Shown here: positions 30,857 through 40,925 of the stretch, one piece after another
How the letters are laid out: each line of letters begins with the position of its first letter
Numbering within the stretch: the stretch's first letter is position 1
Assembly: GCA_963575745.1 (NCBI GenBank)
Contig: CAUYUJ010014618.1
Span: 85,142-149,141 of the forward strand
Direction: 5' to 3'
DNA length: 64,000 nt
DNA from: Prorocentrum cordatum
Taxonomy: Eukaryota; Sar; Dinophyceae; Prorocentrales; Prorocentraceae
Position numbers and translations under genes: made by a program
The notes under the pieces: model-generated
What the model was told of the DNA's origin: nothing
The model's database searches: none
The model's input: only the letters and a program-made list of their open reading frames with translations

Positions 30857-31180
30857 TTGCGTCGTATGAGTGACCCTTCGCGGGAGTGATATTTGGTGAG
30901 GGCACGCAGGAGTGTCCCCAGTAATGACTGGCGCTCGGATTGCTTTGGTTTGGCGCCTACAGCGGCCTTCTAAAGCCGCGCGCCAAAGGTAACTCTTGCC
31001 CAGGGTCATTATTGTGTGCAGCTGAGCATCCAAGACTGGACAGTTGCCCCCCCCCCCAGGGGGGGCGGCTCTCGATAGCAGTCTGTCTCTGAGACTTGCG
31101 TTTCGAATGAGATTTGCCGGATGAGTTAGTTGTCGAGAAGTGTTTATTAATAAGTTGTCGACGGCGACGACGAGCTTGCA
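30857..31180. other. Spacer, nothing recognised
   Basis: Includes a C10/G6 hairpin-like run near 31049-31070. Ends in gcgacgacgagcttgcag, a possible splice acceptor before LRR fragment c. Confidence 0.4.
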
Positions 31181-31290
31181 GATGCTGGTGGAGCTGTTCC
31201 CCTACCTGCCCCAGCTCAAGGAGCTGATTCTGGAGGGCAACGGCCTTGGGGATAAGTGTGTCCACGACATCGCGGAGGCGGCTGGCCATG
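31181..31290 (+). pseudogene. LRR-like fragment c
   Basis: After agcttgcag the frame reads MLVELFPYLPQLKELILEGN and then GLGDKCVHDIAEAA, an almost ideal ribonuclease-inhibitor LRR: LxxLxLxGNxLGDxxxxxIAEA. The frame continues into pyrimidine-rich, non-LRR sequence. The start could be an intron-exon border. Best single LRR match in the window. Confidence 0.6.
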
Positions 31291-31359
31291 CTTCTGTCGA
31301 GCGTTCTCTGCTACAACGGGCTCCCTTTCTTGCCACACTTTGCCTTCCTCTTGCTCCTG

Positions 31360-31630
31360 ACTCCGCCTGCTCCTGTGAGTCCTCCCAAGCCCCATCTTTC
31401 CGATCGCGCAGAATCATTATCTTCCCGTTCACTCTTCCCCTGACCTCACCCGTGCGCCTTCCTCCCCCTCCGTTTGTTGTGGTTACGTCGATGTTATCGC
31501 CTATACCACGTCAGAGAGCTCCCCGTCCGTTGTTGGGGCCATTTTCCTTAGAGCATCCTCTGGCAGAACAGTTACACTTCTTTCTCCCTGCTCCTCCCTA
31601 CCTCTCATCCTCATCCTCCGTCCACTTGTG
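31360..31630 (+). other. Pyrimidine-rich island
   Basis: C+T-rich on the + strand between LRR fragments c and d. Consistent with intron sequence. Confidence 0.4.
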
Positions 31631-31699
31631 AGAGAAGCGGGGCTGTCAAGCTGAAGAAGTGATCCATCTCATTGTCCCCCGTATCGCCCTGCGTACTGT

Positions 31700-31895
31700 G
31701 CAGATGCTGATGCTCCTCCTGCCGCACCTCGTCGTCCTACTCTTCCTGGCTCGCTCATTCCTGGCACGTGTTTGTCCACCTCAATGGCAGCTGCAGGCGA
31801 TGTCGTCCGAGAGCCTCCCGAGGCTGACCACGCTTACCCTCGGTTCGAACCGCGTGGGCAACGAGGGCGCCCGCGCGTTGGCCAAGAAGTCGTAC
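31700..31895 (+). pseudogene. LRR-like fragment d
   Basis: After gcagctgcag (31787-31796) the frame reads AMSSESLPRLTTLTLGSNRV and then GNEGARALAKK, one full ribonuclease-inhibitor-type LRR. Upstream, MLMLLLPHLVVLLFL after gtactgtgcag looks like the start of another repeat. Fragments c and d are 0.6 kb apart on the same strand, as expected of neighbouring exons; this is the best place to look for a real spliced gene. Confidence 0.6.
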
Positions 31896-31953
31896 AGCGC
31901 ACGGTTCAGCCCACTGTCCAGGCCGCCCACTTGTTGCGTTGAGGAGGGATGCG

Positions 31954-32125
31954 TTGTTTCGGATGCAATTTTTGGGGATCAAATTCTGACTCTGCCCTTG
32001 TCCGAAATCCGGCTTGATCCCGTTGAATCCGAGGCCCAATCCGGCGTGACAGCCCCCCAATGGGGTTTGATTTTCCCTAGTCACGACGAAAGCCTTCCAG
32101 TAGTTGCCTCCGAACGTTGTTGAGA
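31954..32125 (+). repeat. Family K copy 2
   Basis: ttggggatcaaattctgact, ccgaaatccggcttgatccc, gtgacagccccccaatgggg, and ttccagtagttgcctccgaa match K1 in order and orientation. Confidence 0.7.
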
Positions 32126-32559
32126 CATAGTATGCACCTGGGCAGTCTGGCGTGCGATTTGCGAGGGTGGGGGGAATCGGGGCCAGGTGCACGTTCTCGA
32201 GAGCGTCGGTGTATGTAGGATGGGTGTCCGTTTTGTTCATGGGGCGTGCATTGGTGATACATGTTATATTTATACATGTTCGTGCGTACGTGCATGTGAG
32301 GCGTTCCAAAAAGGGCTTTGCCTTCGGGGATCGAAGGAGTTGCTTTCTCTTCATCGGCGGAAGGTCGGCGGAAGTAAAACGAGGCCGCCTCCGCCGGCGG
32401 AAGCCGGGGGAAGCTCGGCGGACGGCGGCGGAAGTAACAGATTTGGCCCCGAGAGATGACCAAGGTTTATGGGCTCAGGGTTGCCGAAATCGCACACGTG
32501 GCTATCGAGGGTCAAATGACCATTCCCATGCACAACCAGATCCGCTGGGGTGTGTGGCT
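32126..32559. other. Spacer with a GGCGGAAG cluster
   Basis: GGCGGAAG repeats several times at 32354-32435. No gene recognised. Confidence 0.45.
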
Positions 32560-32960
32560 GGCTGCTCCCGTGGTCCCGAGGGTTCTCCCGAGGGTTCCCC
32601 CGATGGTTCGTCCCGATGGTTCGTCCCGATGGCTCGTCCCGGTGGTTCGCCCCCTGGTTGTCCCGATGGTTTTCCCGCGGATTGTCTTGATGGCTGTCCG
32701 GGGGTTATCTCGATGGCTGTGCCGATGGTTTCTCCCGATGGTTGTCCCCATGGTTCTCCCGATGGTGCGTCTCGATGGTTCGTCCCGATGGTTGTCCCCC
32801 CGTGGTGCTGTCGATGGGTGTCCCGCTGAGTGTATTGATGGTTGTCCCGATGGTTGTCCCGATTGCTTCTCCGAGGGCTGTCGCGATTGCTGTCCCGATG
32901 GCTGTCCCTCTGACTGTCCCAATGTTTGCCCCGGTCGGCGTCCCGATGTTTGTCCTGTTA
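32560..32960 (+). repeat. GTCCCGATGGTT minisatellite (12-13 bp)
   Basis: Units such as tcccgatggttcg and tcccgatggttg recur about 30 times with drift. Frames with PDGSS or RDGCP repeats are artefacts. Confidence 0.9.
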
Positions 32961-32997
32961 AATAGGTCGGGAGATCGACATATCTACTGATCATGGG

Positions 32998-33015
32998 CTA
33001 TATATATATATATCA
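32998..33015. repeat. Short TA run
   Basis: tatatatatatatatat between the minisatellite and unassigned sequence. Confidence 0.8.
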
Positions 33016-33327
33016 TGAAGTGTTGATATCTTGAAGGTGCGCTCAGCAGTCGCAGACATGTTTGGTACGATCGTCGGGTTCATACATGGCTTGATGGGGG
33101 TGGGAGAGAAAAGGAGGAAGTTCAGGGGGAGGAGGAGAGGATGAGACGCCATCATGGGAGTATGACTCTGGGAGTGGGGAGGCTGAAACTGAAGAGAATG
33201 CTCGGACCAGAGATACTACCCCGGCCCCACCTCTTGCGGATGGGTCCAGAGATCAGGCAGCCCACGCCAGACAAGGAAACACGTCGTGTGCGGATGGCGG
33301 GGAAGGTGTTCGTTGTTTATTCACTGT

Positions 33328-33520
33328 TTTGCCGATGGGCTCGGGCACTCGCACCACCCCCCTGCCCCCCTCCTGGAGTAGATCTTGGCTGCTTCTGGCG
33401 CCTGTTTCGAGCAGGTTGGGCCCCCCCCACGGGGCACACTGTTGCGAACAGTCGCGCTGAGCAGAGGTCCGAGGCCAGGCCCCCTTTTCCCCCTCCCCTT
33501 CCGCCCAATGTCGAATCGAG
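33328..33520 (+). repeat. Family G copy 2
   Basis: Matches 15.69-15.90 kb: gttttgccgatgggc, tggagtagatcttgg, cgcctgtttcgagcaggttg, aacagtcgcgctgagcagag and cgcccaatgtcgaa. Same orientation. Confidence 0.75.
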
Positions 33521-33725
33521 GAGGAGGAGGAGGAGGAGGAGGAGGAGGAGGAGGAGGAGGAGGAGGAGGAGGAGGAGAGGAGGAGGGAGGAGGGAGGAGG
33601 ATGGATGCGGAGGAGGAGGAGGGCGGGGAAGGGCGGAGGAGGAGGAGGAGGAAGGAGGAGGGAGGAGGGGGGCGGAGGAGGGCGGGGAAGGAGGAGGAGG
33701 AGGAGGAGGAGGAGGAGGAGGAACC
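33505..33725. repeat. GGA purine microsatellite
   Basis: GAGGAG run with GGCGGA variants, directly attached to family G copy 2. Confidence 0.95.
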
Positions 33726-33845
33726 GAATGAGAAAACGCTCACAGCGCGCCTATGACGTGTGCAACTCTCCTCTCCTGCCTCGGCGAGCCGCCCTCCCGC
33801 CGTGGCGCGCTTCGGGCGCGCGGGGCGCGGCGCGGCGAGCGCGCG

Positions 33846-33905
33846 GGGCGAGGCTGGACCTCCACTACAACGAGATCGGGGACGCGGGCGCGGAGGTGCC
33901 CCGCG
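33846..33905 (+). pseudogene. LRR-like fragment e
   Basis: The frame reads RLDLHYNEIGDAGAEVPRGA, the LDLxxNxIGDxGAE core of a ribonuclease-inhibitor LRR. It is followed at once by a CTC-rich pyrimidine tract; the gaggtgcc at its end could be a splice donor. Confidence 0.55.
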
Positions 33906-34064
33906 GGGCGCCCTCCCTCCTCCCCCTCCTCGTCCTCGTCGTCCTCCTCCCCCTCCTCCCCCCGGCACCTGTGCCATCGGGATCCCTCCCCAGGAAAACA
34001 GGCGGTTTGCCTCCCGTTCGTCACCCCAGGTGCTCCCTCGTGGCCCCGGGGGAGAGACTTAATG

Positions 34065-34620
34065 TAGTCGTGGGCCGTTCCAGCCTGCGCCGCGGGGGAA
34101 GGGTCGCGCCTGGGGTCTCGGGGCTGTGCCTGTCTCGCTGTGGCGGGCGGGGGCGGTCCAGGGCTTCAGTGCGCGGCTTTTCCGTCCGTGTTCAGTGCCT
34201 GGGTTGTGGGTCTGCCACGTTTTGCTGCGACACCCTTGCTTGGCCCTCCCAGTACTCCGCTGGGGCATGGGTGGTGTCGCAGGTCCCCTTTTGCGGGGGG
34301 GGCTCATCGGAGGATCCCCGTCCATTCTTCCCACGGTGGCGGTCCCCCGCCGTGGCGTGCGTTGGGGCGGGCTGTCACCGAGGGAGTGGTGCCCCTCTGG
34401 TGGCTGATCGGGGCGGCACGCGCGGCGTGTCGTTATCTGAGGCCTCGACATGTCAGAACGGGCTTGCCGAGCGGTTTACCAGCTTAGCTGCTGCCTCCTG
34501 GCGCACGTGGCGCGCGCAGCCCGGCTATCCCGCGTATCTGGCTCTCGTAACCATCTGGGCTCACATCTGGGCCGCAAGGCAGGTGCATACATCTCCCAAA
34601 GCATCGAGCGATCCCATTCA
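34065..34620 (+). other. Possible 5' region of the LINE
   Basis: GC-rich sequence directly before the ORF1 start. The ORF1 frame is open upstream to an ATG at 34450, but similarity to known ORF1 proteins, as far as I recognise it, starts near MDVLGALVV (34621). Could be 5' UTR of the element. Confidence 0.35.
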
Positions 34621-35579
34621 ATGGACGTTTTGGGAGCGTTGGTAGTTTCCAGTCCGCCCCCGAAGCCTAAACGACAGAAGGGCGAGGAGGCAGTGATGGA
34701 AGAGGTGAATGTGGAAGAGGATGGGGAGGGAGTGGGAAGTACGGAGGAAGTTGAGAAGGTGCCAGCGTTGGCGTTCAACCAGGGGAAGACTTTAAACCAG
34801 CTCGCAGGCATGGTCCGGAGCCTCCAAGATAACCTGAAGGAAGTGAAATACGAGATTGCGCAGGTCAAGCCCCAGGCCGGCACGGCGCATACGACGGCGG
34901 AGGAGGCTGTGGAAAAGGTCACCAGGTTCGAAGGGCAGATCCACGTGATAAACGAACATGTCATTACCGAGGATGACGTGGAAAGGTCATCGAGGACATC
35001 ATGAAGGCTCCCCTCGGCAAAAACGGCAAAACAAATAAAAGCCACAAACAGCGGAAAACAAAGACAAGTTTTCCCGCACCGTCGTCATGGGAGGCTTTCC
35101 GCAGGGCTCTGAGAACGCGTCCGTGACCAACTACATCGAGACGAACATGTTAAAAAGGACGCGGAGGGCGTAGAGGAAGTGTACGCGTACCAGTTCGGCA
35201 ATATCCGTTTCATACGCTTCGAGACACCGAAGTACATGTACGAGTAATTCACGAGCCTCACCAAGAAACCAAACACAAAGTGCAGGGGAAGGCCTTGTGG
35301 GTTTCAGCGAGCCGGAGCCCTGGAGACCGCGTGCGTGGACATATTTTGTGGAAGTATGAACGTACTCTTATCGAGGTGGTATTGGCCACGACGGAAAACG
35401 CGATGGTCGATTACAAGAGGCGCTTAATCTTCATGAATCGCGTCCAGATTGGGGAGTGGAAGGAAGGGAAGGAAGAGGAGCGCACCGTCATCTTGATCGA
35501 AGATATGATACGGGAGTGTGGCATCAACGTAACGGCCACGGTGCTCCATGATGTTTTTGTTGAAGCCCTGCGGGGCTAG
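34621..35579 (+). pseudogene. LINE ORF1 remnant, frameshifted
   Basis: Segment 1 (34621-35004) starts MDVLGALVV, has SPPPKPKRQKGEEAVMEE basic/acidic sequence and a helical stretch (MVRSLQDNLKEVKYEIAQVK) likely to form a coiled coil. Frame changes follow: TVVMGGFPQGSENASVTNYI at about 35080 recalls an RNA-binding fold, and segment 2 (35283-35579) has KALWVSASRSPGDRVRGHIL. The order matches my recollection of dinoflagellate LINE ORF1 proteins, which bind the element RNA. At least two frameshifts and several stops show it is dead. Confidence 0.55.
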
Positions 35580-35714
35580 GAAACACATTTTGTACCCCCG
35601 AATGCGTTTAGTACCCGTCCGAGGAGCGCGACAGATAATCGCGCGCGCCATACCCCAGAAAAGGAGGACGACTCGTCTACACCAGTCCCGAAGGATTCGT
35701 TCGAATTCGTTGTC

Positions 35715-36270
35715 ATTTCATACAAAATCCATTCGTTTATGAATTTTGACGACAGGCTGGAGGCTATCATGTTCGAAGTTGGAGATCGGGACTGGGCTGT
35801 TTTCGTTTTCCCTGAAATGTGGAGAGCGGAACGGCGAAAGACTTTCACGACGCAAGGGGGTCACACCTGGTTGGGAAACGGGGGGGGGGTCAGGAGTTCG
35901 AATGAAGATGGCATGCTTCTACACAGGAGGTGGTCGCACGTGTCGTTCGTTGCCTCCTCCGTCAGAGTCGCTTCGCTGAAGACAGATATCGCAGGGATGC
36001 CGGTTCACACTGTTGGCGTCGACATTTCGCGCGCAGAACGGCCGGGCGACGAGGCCGATGATGTCCGCGATGCGCTGGGCGAGCTCGTTGAGAAAGGTAA
36101 CGACGTTATCTTAGCAGGCGATTGACATGTAAAGGTCAGGCCGAGGTTTTTTGAAGATAGCGAACAAAATGCGATGGGGCCCAACCCCGTGGGTTCGCGA
36201 AGCGATCGCGGACAGAGACTGCTGGATTGGTGCGTGCTGCGCGGCCTCGTCCTCGCGACCATGCAGCCGT
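35715..36270 (+). pseudogene. LINE ORF2 remnant: AP-type endonuclease part
   Basis: The frame from 35739 reads DWAVFVFPEMWRAERRKTF (the family's usual SETW is altered to PEMW), then HTWLGNGGG, LLHRRWSHVSF, VHTVGVDISRAERPGDEADD and NDVILAGD followed by a stop (36123). After the stop the sequence continues with RSDRGQRLLDWCVLRGLVLA, the typical endonuclease C-terminal part. The enzyme nicks target DNA in living LINEs. The stop and the altered residues make this copy inactive. Confidence 0.65.
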
Positions 36271-36960
36271 TTACACGGGAAACACTGAAGAAAGTTTTAA
36301 TGGCAATACAAAATGGGACGTGTAGTGATGGGTCCGGAGTTGTGGCGGAGCTGTTGAAGAACGGGGGCGCTGTCTTGCGCGATCTCCGGCGGGACATGGA
36401 GCCTCCCGCAGCACGAGGGCAAACGAGATTTGTCGCCATCTTCAAAAACGAGCGACCTTGAGCTGCAGCAAAATTACAGACCGATCGCAATCTTACCAGT
36501 GTTGTAAAAAGCTGTTTGCCAGGATGGTACGCGACCGTGTCCAGCCTGTCCCAATGTCGAAACAGCCGCCAGATCAAGCCGCCTACCGGGAGGGGTTCTC
36601 GACGGAAGACCACTTGCTCGCTCCAACTTGAACTCTTGGAACAAAAACCAAGCATGAAATCAATGCGCATGGATGCGCCTGTTTGACTTCGGCCCTTGAT
36701 ACAGTCGAAGACAGTACGTTATGGTGATCTCTTCACGATTTCGACGTCGATGTGCCCTACGTCATATTGCTGAGAACGTTGTACGCAAATACATGTGCTG
36801 CTGTTTGTGCCGGAGCAGATTCAAGGAGTTGTTCTTCGGCGCGAGGGGTCAAGCAGGGCGACCCAATCAGCGCGCTGCTGTTCATTGCCGTCATGGATGC
36901 AAGTTCCGGGAAGCTGAAGGACAGGTGGCGCTCTCTGACAGGTGATGACCCTCAGGTTGG
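36271..36960 (+). pseudogene. LINE ORF2 remnant: reverse transcriptase part
   Basis: The endonuclease runs straight into KVLMAIQNGTCSDGSGVVAE, a pre-RT motif, so several hundred residues are deleted. Pieces in shifting frames follow: NYRPIAILPV, FARMVRDRVQPVPMSKQPPD, AAYREGFSTEDHLLA, SALDTVEDSTLW, VPYVILLRTLYAN, and ARGVKQGDPISALLFIAVMD (the KQGDP motif). The FADD-type catalytic motif was not found. Best match of all for a dinoflagellate origin. Confidence 0.7.
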
Positions 36961-37690
36961 GGCATCGCTGGCAAGCTGTACGAGTCGGCGGCCATCGATG
37001 CCTTCGGCTTCAAGTACTTTCTGAACCAGCTGGGCAGAGCACCCAGTGGTGTAATTCACTGAGATGGTGGGTATATGCCCTCTTAGGTGATCGGAGTACT
37101 CGGGGCCTCAGGCCCGGTTCAACTTCACCGCGGCCTTTTTCCTTAAGCCGTTGTGGTTTTGTTGCGTGGCTGCGGGGGCGGGGGCTACGGTTCGGAAGAT
37201 GTCTCGGATTTGGGAGAGACGGTTTCGGCTGCTGTGTTATATGGTGTGCGCTTGCCCTGGCGGCCCCGAGGTTGCATTTGTACCGTGGCATGTACGAGCC
37301 GATGCTTGTGCTTATTTCGTATTGTCGTTGGTCCGTGGGTCGGCCGTCGCGTGCTTCCTCTCAATCATTGGCGTTGCGAAGCGTAAGCGGTGGTGTTCAT
37401 CGATTTCGGTTCCGCGCCCCCCGTGCTTGATGCGAAGATGCACGAAGAGGACGTGCCGGAGGTCCTTTTCTGAATTCGCGTTGCTCGGGCTATCTTTCGC
37501 CGAGGGATAGAGTCGTCAGAGGCTCCAGAGGAGGGCGAGGAAGACGACGAGGAGGAGGAAGAGGAGAGGGAGGAGGAGGAGAGCTCGTCTCGAGGGAGCT
37601 CCTCTCGAGGCCGCGGCCGAGGCCCAGGCCCAGAGCTCGAGGCGGGGGCCCCCGGTCGAGGAGCGGGTCGGGAGTCGAAGTGGAGAAGTG
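36961..37690. other. Downstream of LINE; GAG tract at 37525-37600
   Basis: Possible LINE 3' part, but no motif recognised. It ends in a short GAGGAG tract and GC-rich spacer. Confidence 0.35.
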
Positions 37691-37859
37691 CAGCGTAAGC
37701 ATAAACGTTTGGCGCTCCGCGCAGATTTCTTGGATCCGCTCTGGGCCCCCGGGCGGCGCTTTTGGCGCCGCCCCCGGCGCGCTTTGCGCGCCAGAGAAGG
37801 GGGGTCCAGCGCAGGTCCAATGAACCCGCCCGGAGCGCCAAAAGTTTATGTTTGTGCCC
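37691..37859. mobile_element. Family D GC-rich hairpin element copy 2
   Basis: gcataaacgtttggcgctcc at the left pairs with ggagcgccaaaagtttatgt at the right. gatttcttggatccgctctg and ggtccagcgcaggtccaatg form the middle, with a ggcgccgcc centre. The arms have diverged more than in D1. Confidence 0.8.
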
Positions 37860-38374
37860 GTTTTTCCTTTTTTCTAGGGAGGCCGAACGGCTGACAATGA
37901 CACTGTAGGGTGCAATTCCTGGGAGGCTCTCATTCTGACGACGACGCACTGGAGGCACACTGACGACGACAACTCATTCTGCATCGGCTCTGGTCTCATG
38001 TTATTCAGGGATTATTTTCTGTCCGAGGTCCGACTGTACATCGTCGTCGATGCCGTCGTTGTACGTCGTGTGTCGTACGCCGTTGTGCGTCGTCGTCGTG
38101 CGCGGCGCAATGCCTTCTCCTCCGCTTCGGTTCCAGGAGGGCCTCGGGGTTGGCTCGAGCCGCGAGGGTGCCCCCATTTCCAGTGAGGATTTGCTCGGGC
38201 GCTGGCGTGTGAAGCTGTCGGGCGGGGCTGGGACAAGGATAGGTCCGTTCCAGAGCGTTCCGGAACGCTCTGAGAGAAGGCCGCGGCGCCCGAGACACCC
38301 TCCAGAGCCACCAGATCTCGGAGATGTCCGACCGATCCTCATCAGAGTGTGTCCTCGTCTTGGCGGCGTCTTAA

Positions 38375-38543
38375 GCTCACCACCCACCAAACCACCCCAA
38401 CCCAACCCGAAGGCTCAGATTTACCCTCGATTTCCAGTGGGGGGGGGGGTCGGGAAACATCGAAAAAACTCGTGTGGAACCCTTACCCCCCCCAACCCGA
38501 AATTCGGGTCTTCGGGTTGGGTTGGGGTTGTCTGGTAGGTAGT
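38375..38543 (+). mobile_element. Family F TIR element copy 3
   Basis: Ends caccaaaccaccccaaccca and cttcgggttgggttggggtt, then the tctggtaggtagt tail; inner acccgaaattcgggt. Same orientation as F1 and F2. Confidence 0.8.
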
Positions 38544-38659
38544 CATAAGCAGCGTGCCATGGCCGCGCTCCCGAGCGGTGCCGCTGGTCTGTGGCGCGGC
38601 GCACGCTGCAGCAGTCCTTGCCTCCCCCCGCCCGGGGCCCGCGCGCAGCACGGACCGCC

Positions 38660-39045
38660 TCGCGTGCTGGAGCGCAGCGGAGGAAAAATCGGGAGGGAAA
38701 GAAACACACAGACACAATCAGGAGGGAAAAAATCAGGAGGGAAAGAATCAGGAGGGAAAAATCAGGAGGAACACACACAGGAGGGAAAAATCAGGAGGAA
38801 AAAATCAGGAGAGAGGAGGGAAAATCAGGAGGAAAAATCAGGAGGGAAAGAAAACACAATCAGGAGGAGGGAAAGAAATCAGGAGGGAGGAGAGATCGTC
38901 GATTCCCAGAAAAAAATTGAAAATATGGGAAGTGGGGGGGAAGACGAAAGCCCAGAAAACATGGGTAAATATGGGGACTATTTAGATTTGTGTGTATTTA
39001 TTTGTGTGTCCTGGGGCCCCTTCAAGAAAGGCTGACCTTTTTGGG
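38660..39045 (+). repeat. Family L copy 1 with expanded AATCAGGAGGGAAA minisatellite
   Basis: 14-bp units (aatcaggagggaaa) fill about 38700-38895. A segment shared with 40.47-40.64 kb follows: gggaagtgggggggaagacg and gtgtatttatttgtgtgtcc, then ggggccccttcaa. In copy 2 the minisatellite is only one or two units long, so it expanded here. Confidence 0.8.
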
Positions 39046-39190
39046 GGGCCTCGAGGGAGGCCCTCGTCGCCACCGCTGGATTCGCTTCGAAATCCTGGCC
39101 AGAACGCGCCCCAGGAGAGGTCCGTGGAGTAGCGGTGTCGGTACCGTTCGACTTCCCCACTGGGGGAAACTGGTTCTGAGTTTTTTGGCC
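39046..39190 (+). repeat. Family M copy 2
   Basis: cctcgagggaggccctcgtc, gccaccgctggattcgcttc, ggccagaacgcgccccagga and gtaccgttcgacttcccc match the M copies at 4.0 and 39.4 kb. Confidence 0.65.
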
Positions 39191-39317
39191 GCTTTCAGGC
39201 TCTAGGGACCCTCCACGGGCCCCGGGACGGTCAGAAAACAAATCAGGATAAAGAGCTCGTCTTGGAGGAAGGTACCAGGGTCCAGGGCCCGTTTCTTTCA
39301 GGGCCCGGTTTCCCCAT

Positions 39318-39416
39318 GCTACAACTGTAGCACGGGAACCTTAAGGTATGGGTATTTTATGGTACCCATACCTTGCTACATTGCGGTATGGGTACCTTAA
39401 GGTACCCATACCGCAA
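39318..39416. other. Cluster of three palindromes, the last perfect over 36 bp
   Basis: tgctaca-ac-tgtagca at 39318-39333; aaggtatgggta with its complement and an 8-base loop at 39343-39374; and a perfect 36-bp palindrome at 39381-39416, half-site TTGCGGTATGGGTACCTT. The second and third share ggtatgggta. No function can be read from sequence; it could be a binding site cluster, a hairpin element core or an inverted duplication. Confidence 0.85.
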
Positions 39417-39429
39417 CCGTTCCCTCGTG

Positions 39430-39560
39430 TTCGCTTTGCTATGCCTCCTGGGAGGCCGTCGTCATCACCGCAGGATTCGATTCGACATTCAAGTCAGAAC
39501 GCCTGGCAGAGGTCTGGGGAGTACCCCCGTATCGGTAACTTCTGTCGGCCTGGACGAAAA
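39430..39560 (+). repeat. Family M copy 3
   Basis: cctcctgggaggccgtcgtc, accgcaggattcgattcgac and agtcagaacgcctggcagag match copies 1 and 2, same orientation. Confidence 0.65.
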
Positions 39561-40439
39561 GGTTCGGATAGGGAAAGGGGGGGTCAACAAATTTGCTGTA
39601 TGCATCCTGTTTCTTGTTTCGCCCCCGCCGCGCGGCCCTGTCCTCAAGACATGGGCGCCTCCAGTTGCCAACTGACGCCATGAAAACCAGCTACATGAAC
39701 TCGTTCTCTATTCTGGATGCTTCTTTTTGTTGTTACTCAAGGGGGGGTGATCAACCTTCTGATTGAGCCTACCCAATTCCGCCCCCCTCCATCCTCCTCC
39801 CCTCGTCCTCCCCCTCTTCCTCCATCCCCCCCCCCAACCCGTTCCGACAGGCCGTGCCCAACACCCCCAGCGGATCCAGGGGGGGGGGGGGGGGGGGCCA
39901 TTCTTGCTCCATCCAGAGAAGGCTCAGGGGGGAGGTTTGAGGTTCGAGGTTCTCGGGCGCTTTCGTCAGTTCTCGTCGGCTTGCCAACCTGGGGTGCCCG
40001 TAGCGGGTGTGCCTCGCCGGGGGCGTTCCGCGGGTGGTCGGATCGTCCCGAAGGGCCAGGGTCGTCCCAGAAGGCCGCCGGAGACCCGAGCTGTAGCCCA
40101 CCCAGAGCATTTGCCCTGTGCCCTGCCCTTTGCTATCCTCCCCTTCCGTCCCCCCCGAAAGGGGGTCCCCCCAGGAGCAGCCGGGCCACGGGCATGCGGG
40201 CCGTGCTCGGTACTTGGCGTGCCTGGTCGCGGTCGGGGCGTCGTCCAAGCGTGCCACGCCCGGCAGAGCAGCGCGCTCGGCGCGAGTGCCCCTGCCGCCG
40301 GGGTCGGCGGTCGTGGGAGGGTCGCGTCCGCGAGGTGCCCTGGGCCCCGGGCGTGGGCTCGCTCGTGCGCCGAAAGCAATGTCGGATGCTCGTTTCGGGG
40401 GGCCCCGCTTCGGCGGCGCGAGCCCGTGGGGGGAAGCGA
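39561..40439. other. GC-rich spacer without a supported gene
   Basis: Overlapping open frames on both strands arise from high GC. A short block (gatagggaaagggggggtca to gacatgggcgcctcc, 39567-39664) recurs at 41.95-42.05 kb. A G run lies at 39881-39897. Confidence 0.45.
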
Positions 40440-40640
40440 GAAGGTCAGGAGGGAAAACAAGCACACAGACACAGCGAATTTTCGATCCCCCAGAAAATAC
40501 AGGAAAATACGGGAAGTGGGGGGGGAAGACGAAAATCCAAAACATATGGAAACAGAAGGGGGATCCTATTTGTTGTGTGTATTTATTTGTGTGTCCCAGG
40601 GCCCCTTCAAAGGGGCGGGACTTTTCAGAAGGCTCGGAAG
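40440..40640 (+). repeat. Family L copy 2
   Basis: ggtcaggagggaaaacaagc, cacacagacacag, gggaagtgggggggaagacg and gtgtatttatttgtgtgtcc match copy 1. Followed directly by family P copy 3. Confidence 0.8.
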
Positions 40641-40790
40641 CCCCGCGGCCTTCGGAGAAATTTTCCGGGTCTTCCCCGAAGGCACAACCGATTTCTCTGA
40701 AGGCGGGGGGGGGAGCTTCTGTGAAGCCCCGCCGCCCTCTGAGAGGGCCCTCTCCTTCTCACTTCCCTCCCTCGCTCGCCGCCGAATGCT
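40620..40790 (+). repeat. Family P copy 3
   Basis: ttcagaaggctcgg, gccctctgagagggccctct, ccttctcacttccctccctc and gctcgccgccgaa match the P copies at 3.1 and 13.7 kb, same orientation. Confidence 0.65.
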
Positions 40791-40925
40791 GGGTCCCAGC
40801 TGACGGATTATGTTCGATTTGAGCCTGAGTCGAGTTCGGCTCGAGTTGACAGACGTTCGACGCAGCACCGACGCACGAGTTCAGCGAGTGGCTCCAGGCC
40901 GGTCCCCAGAACAAGCATCTCACCA

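Noticed and set aside
40880-40925. Relic of a dinoflagellate spliced leader before the SDR start
   Set aside because: gcgagtggctccagg only weakly resembles the end of the leader (TTGGCTCAAG); too short and mismatched to call.
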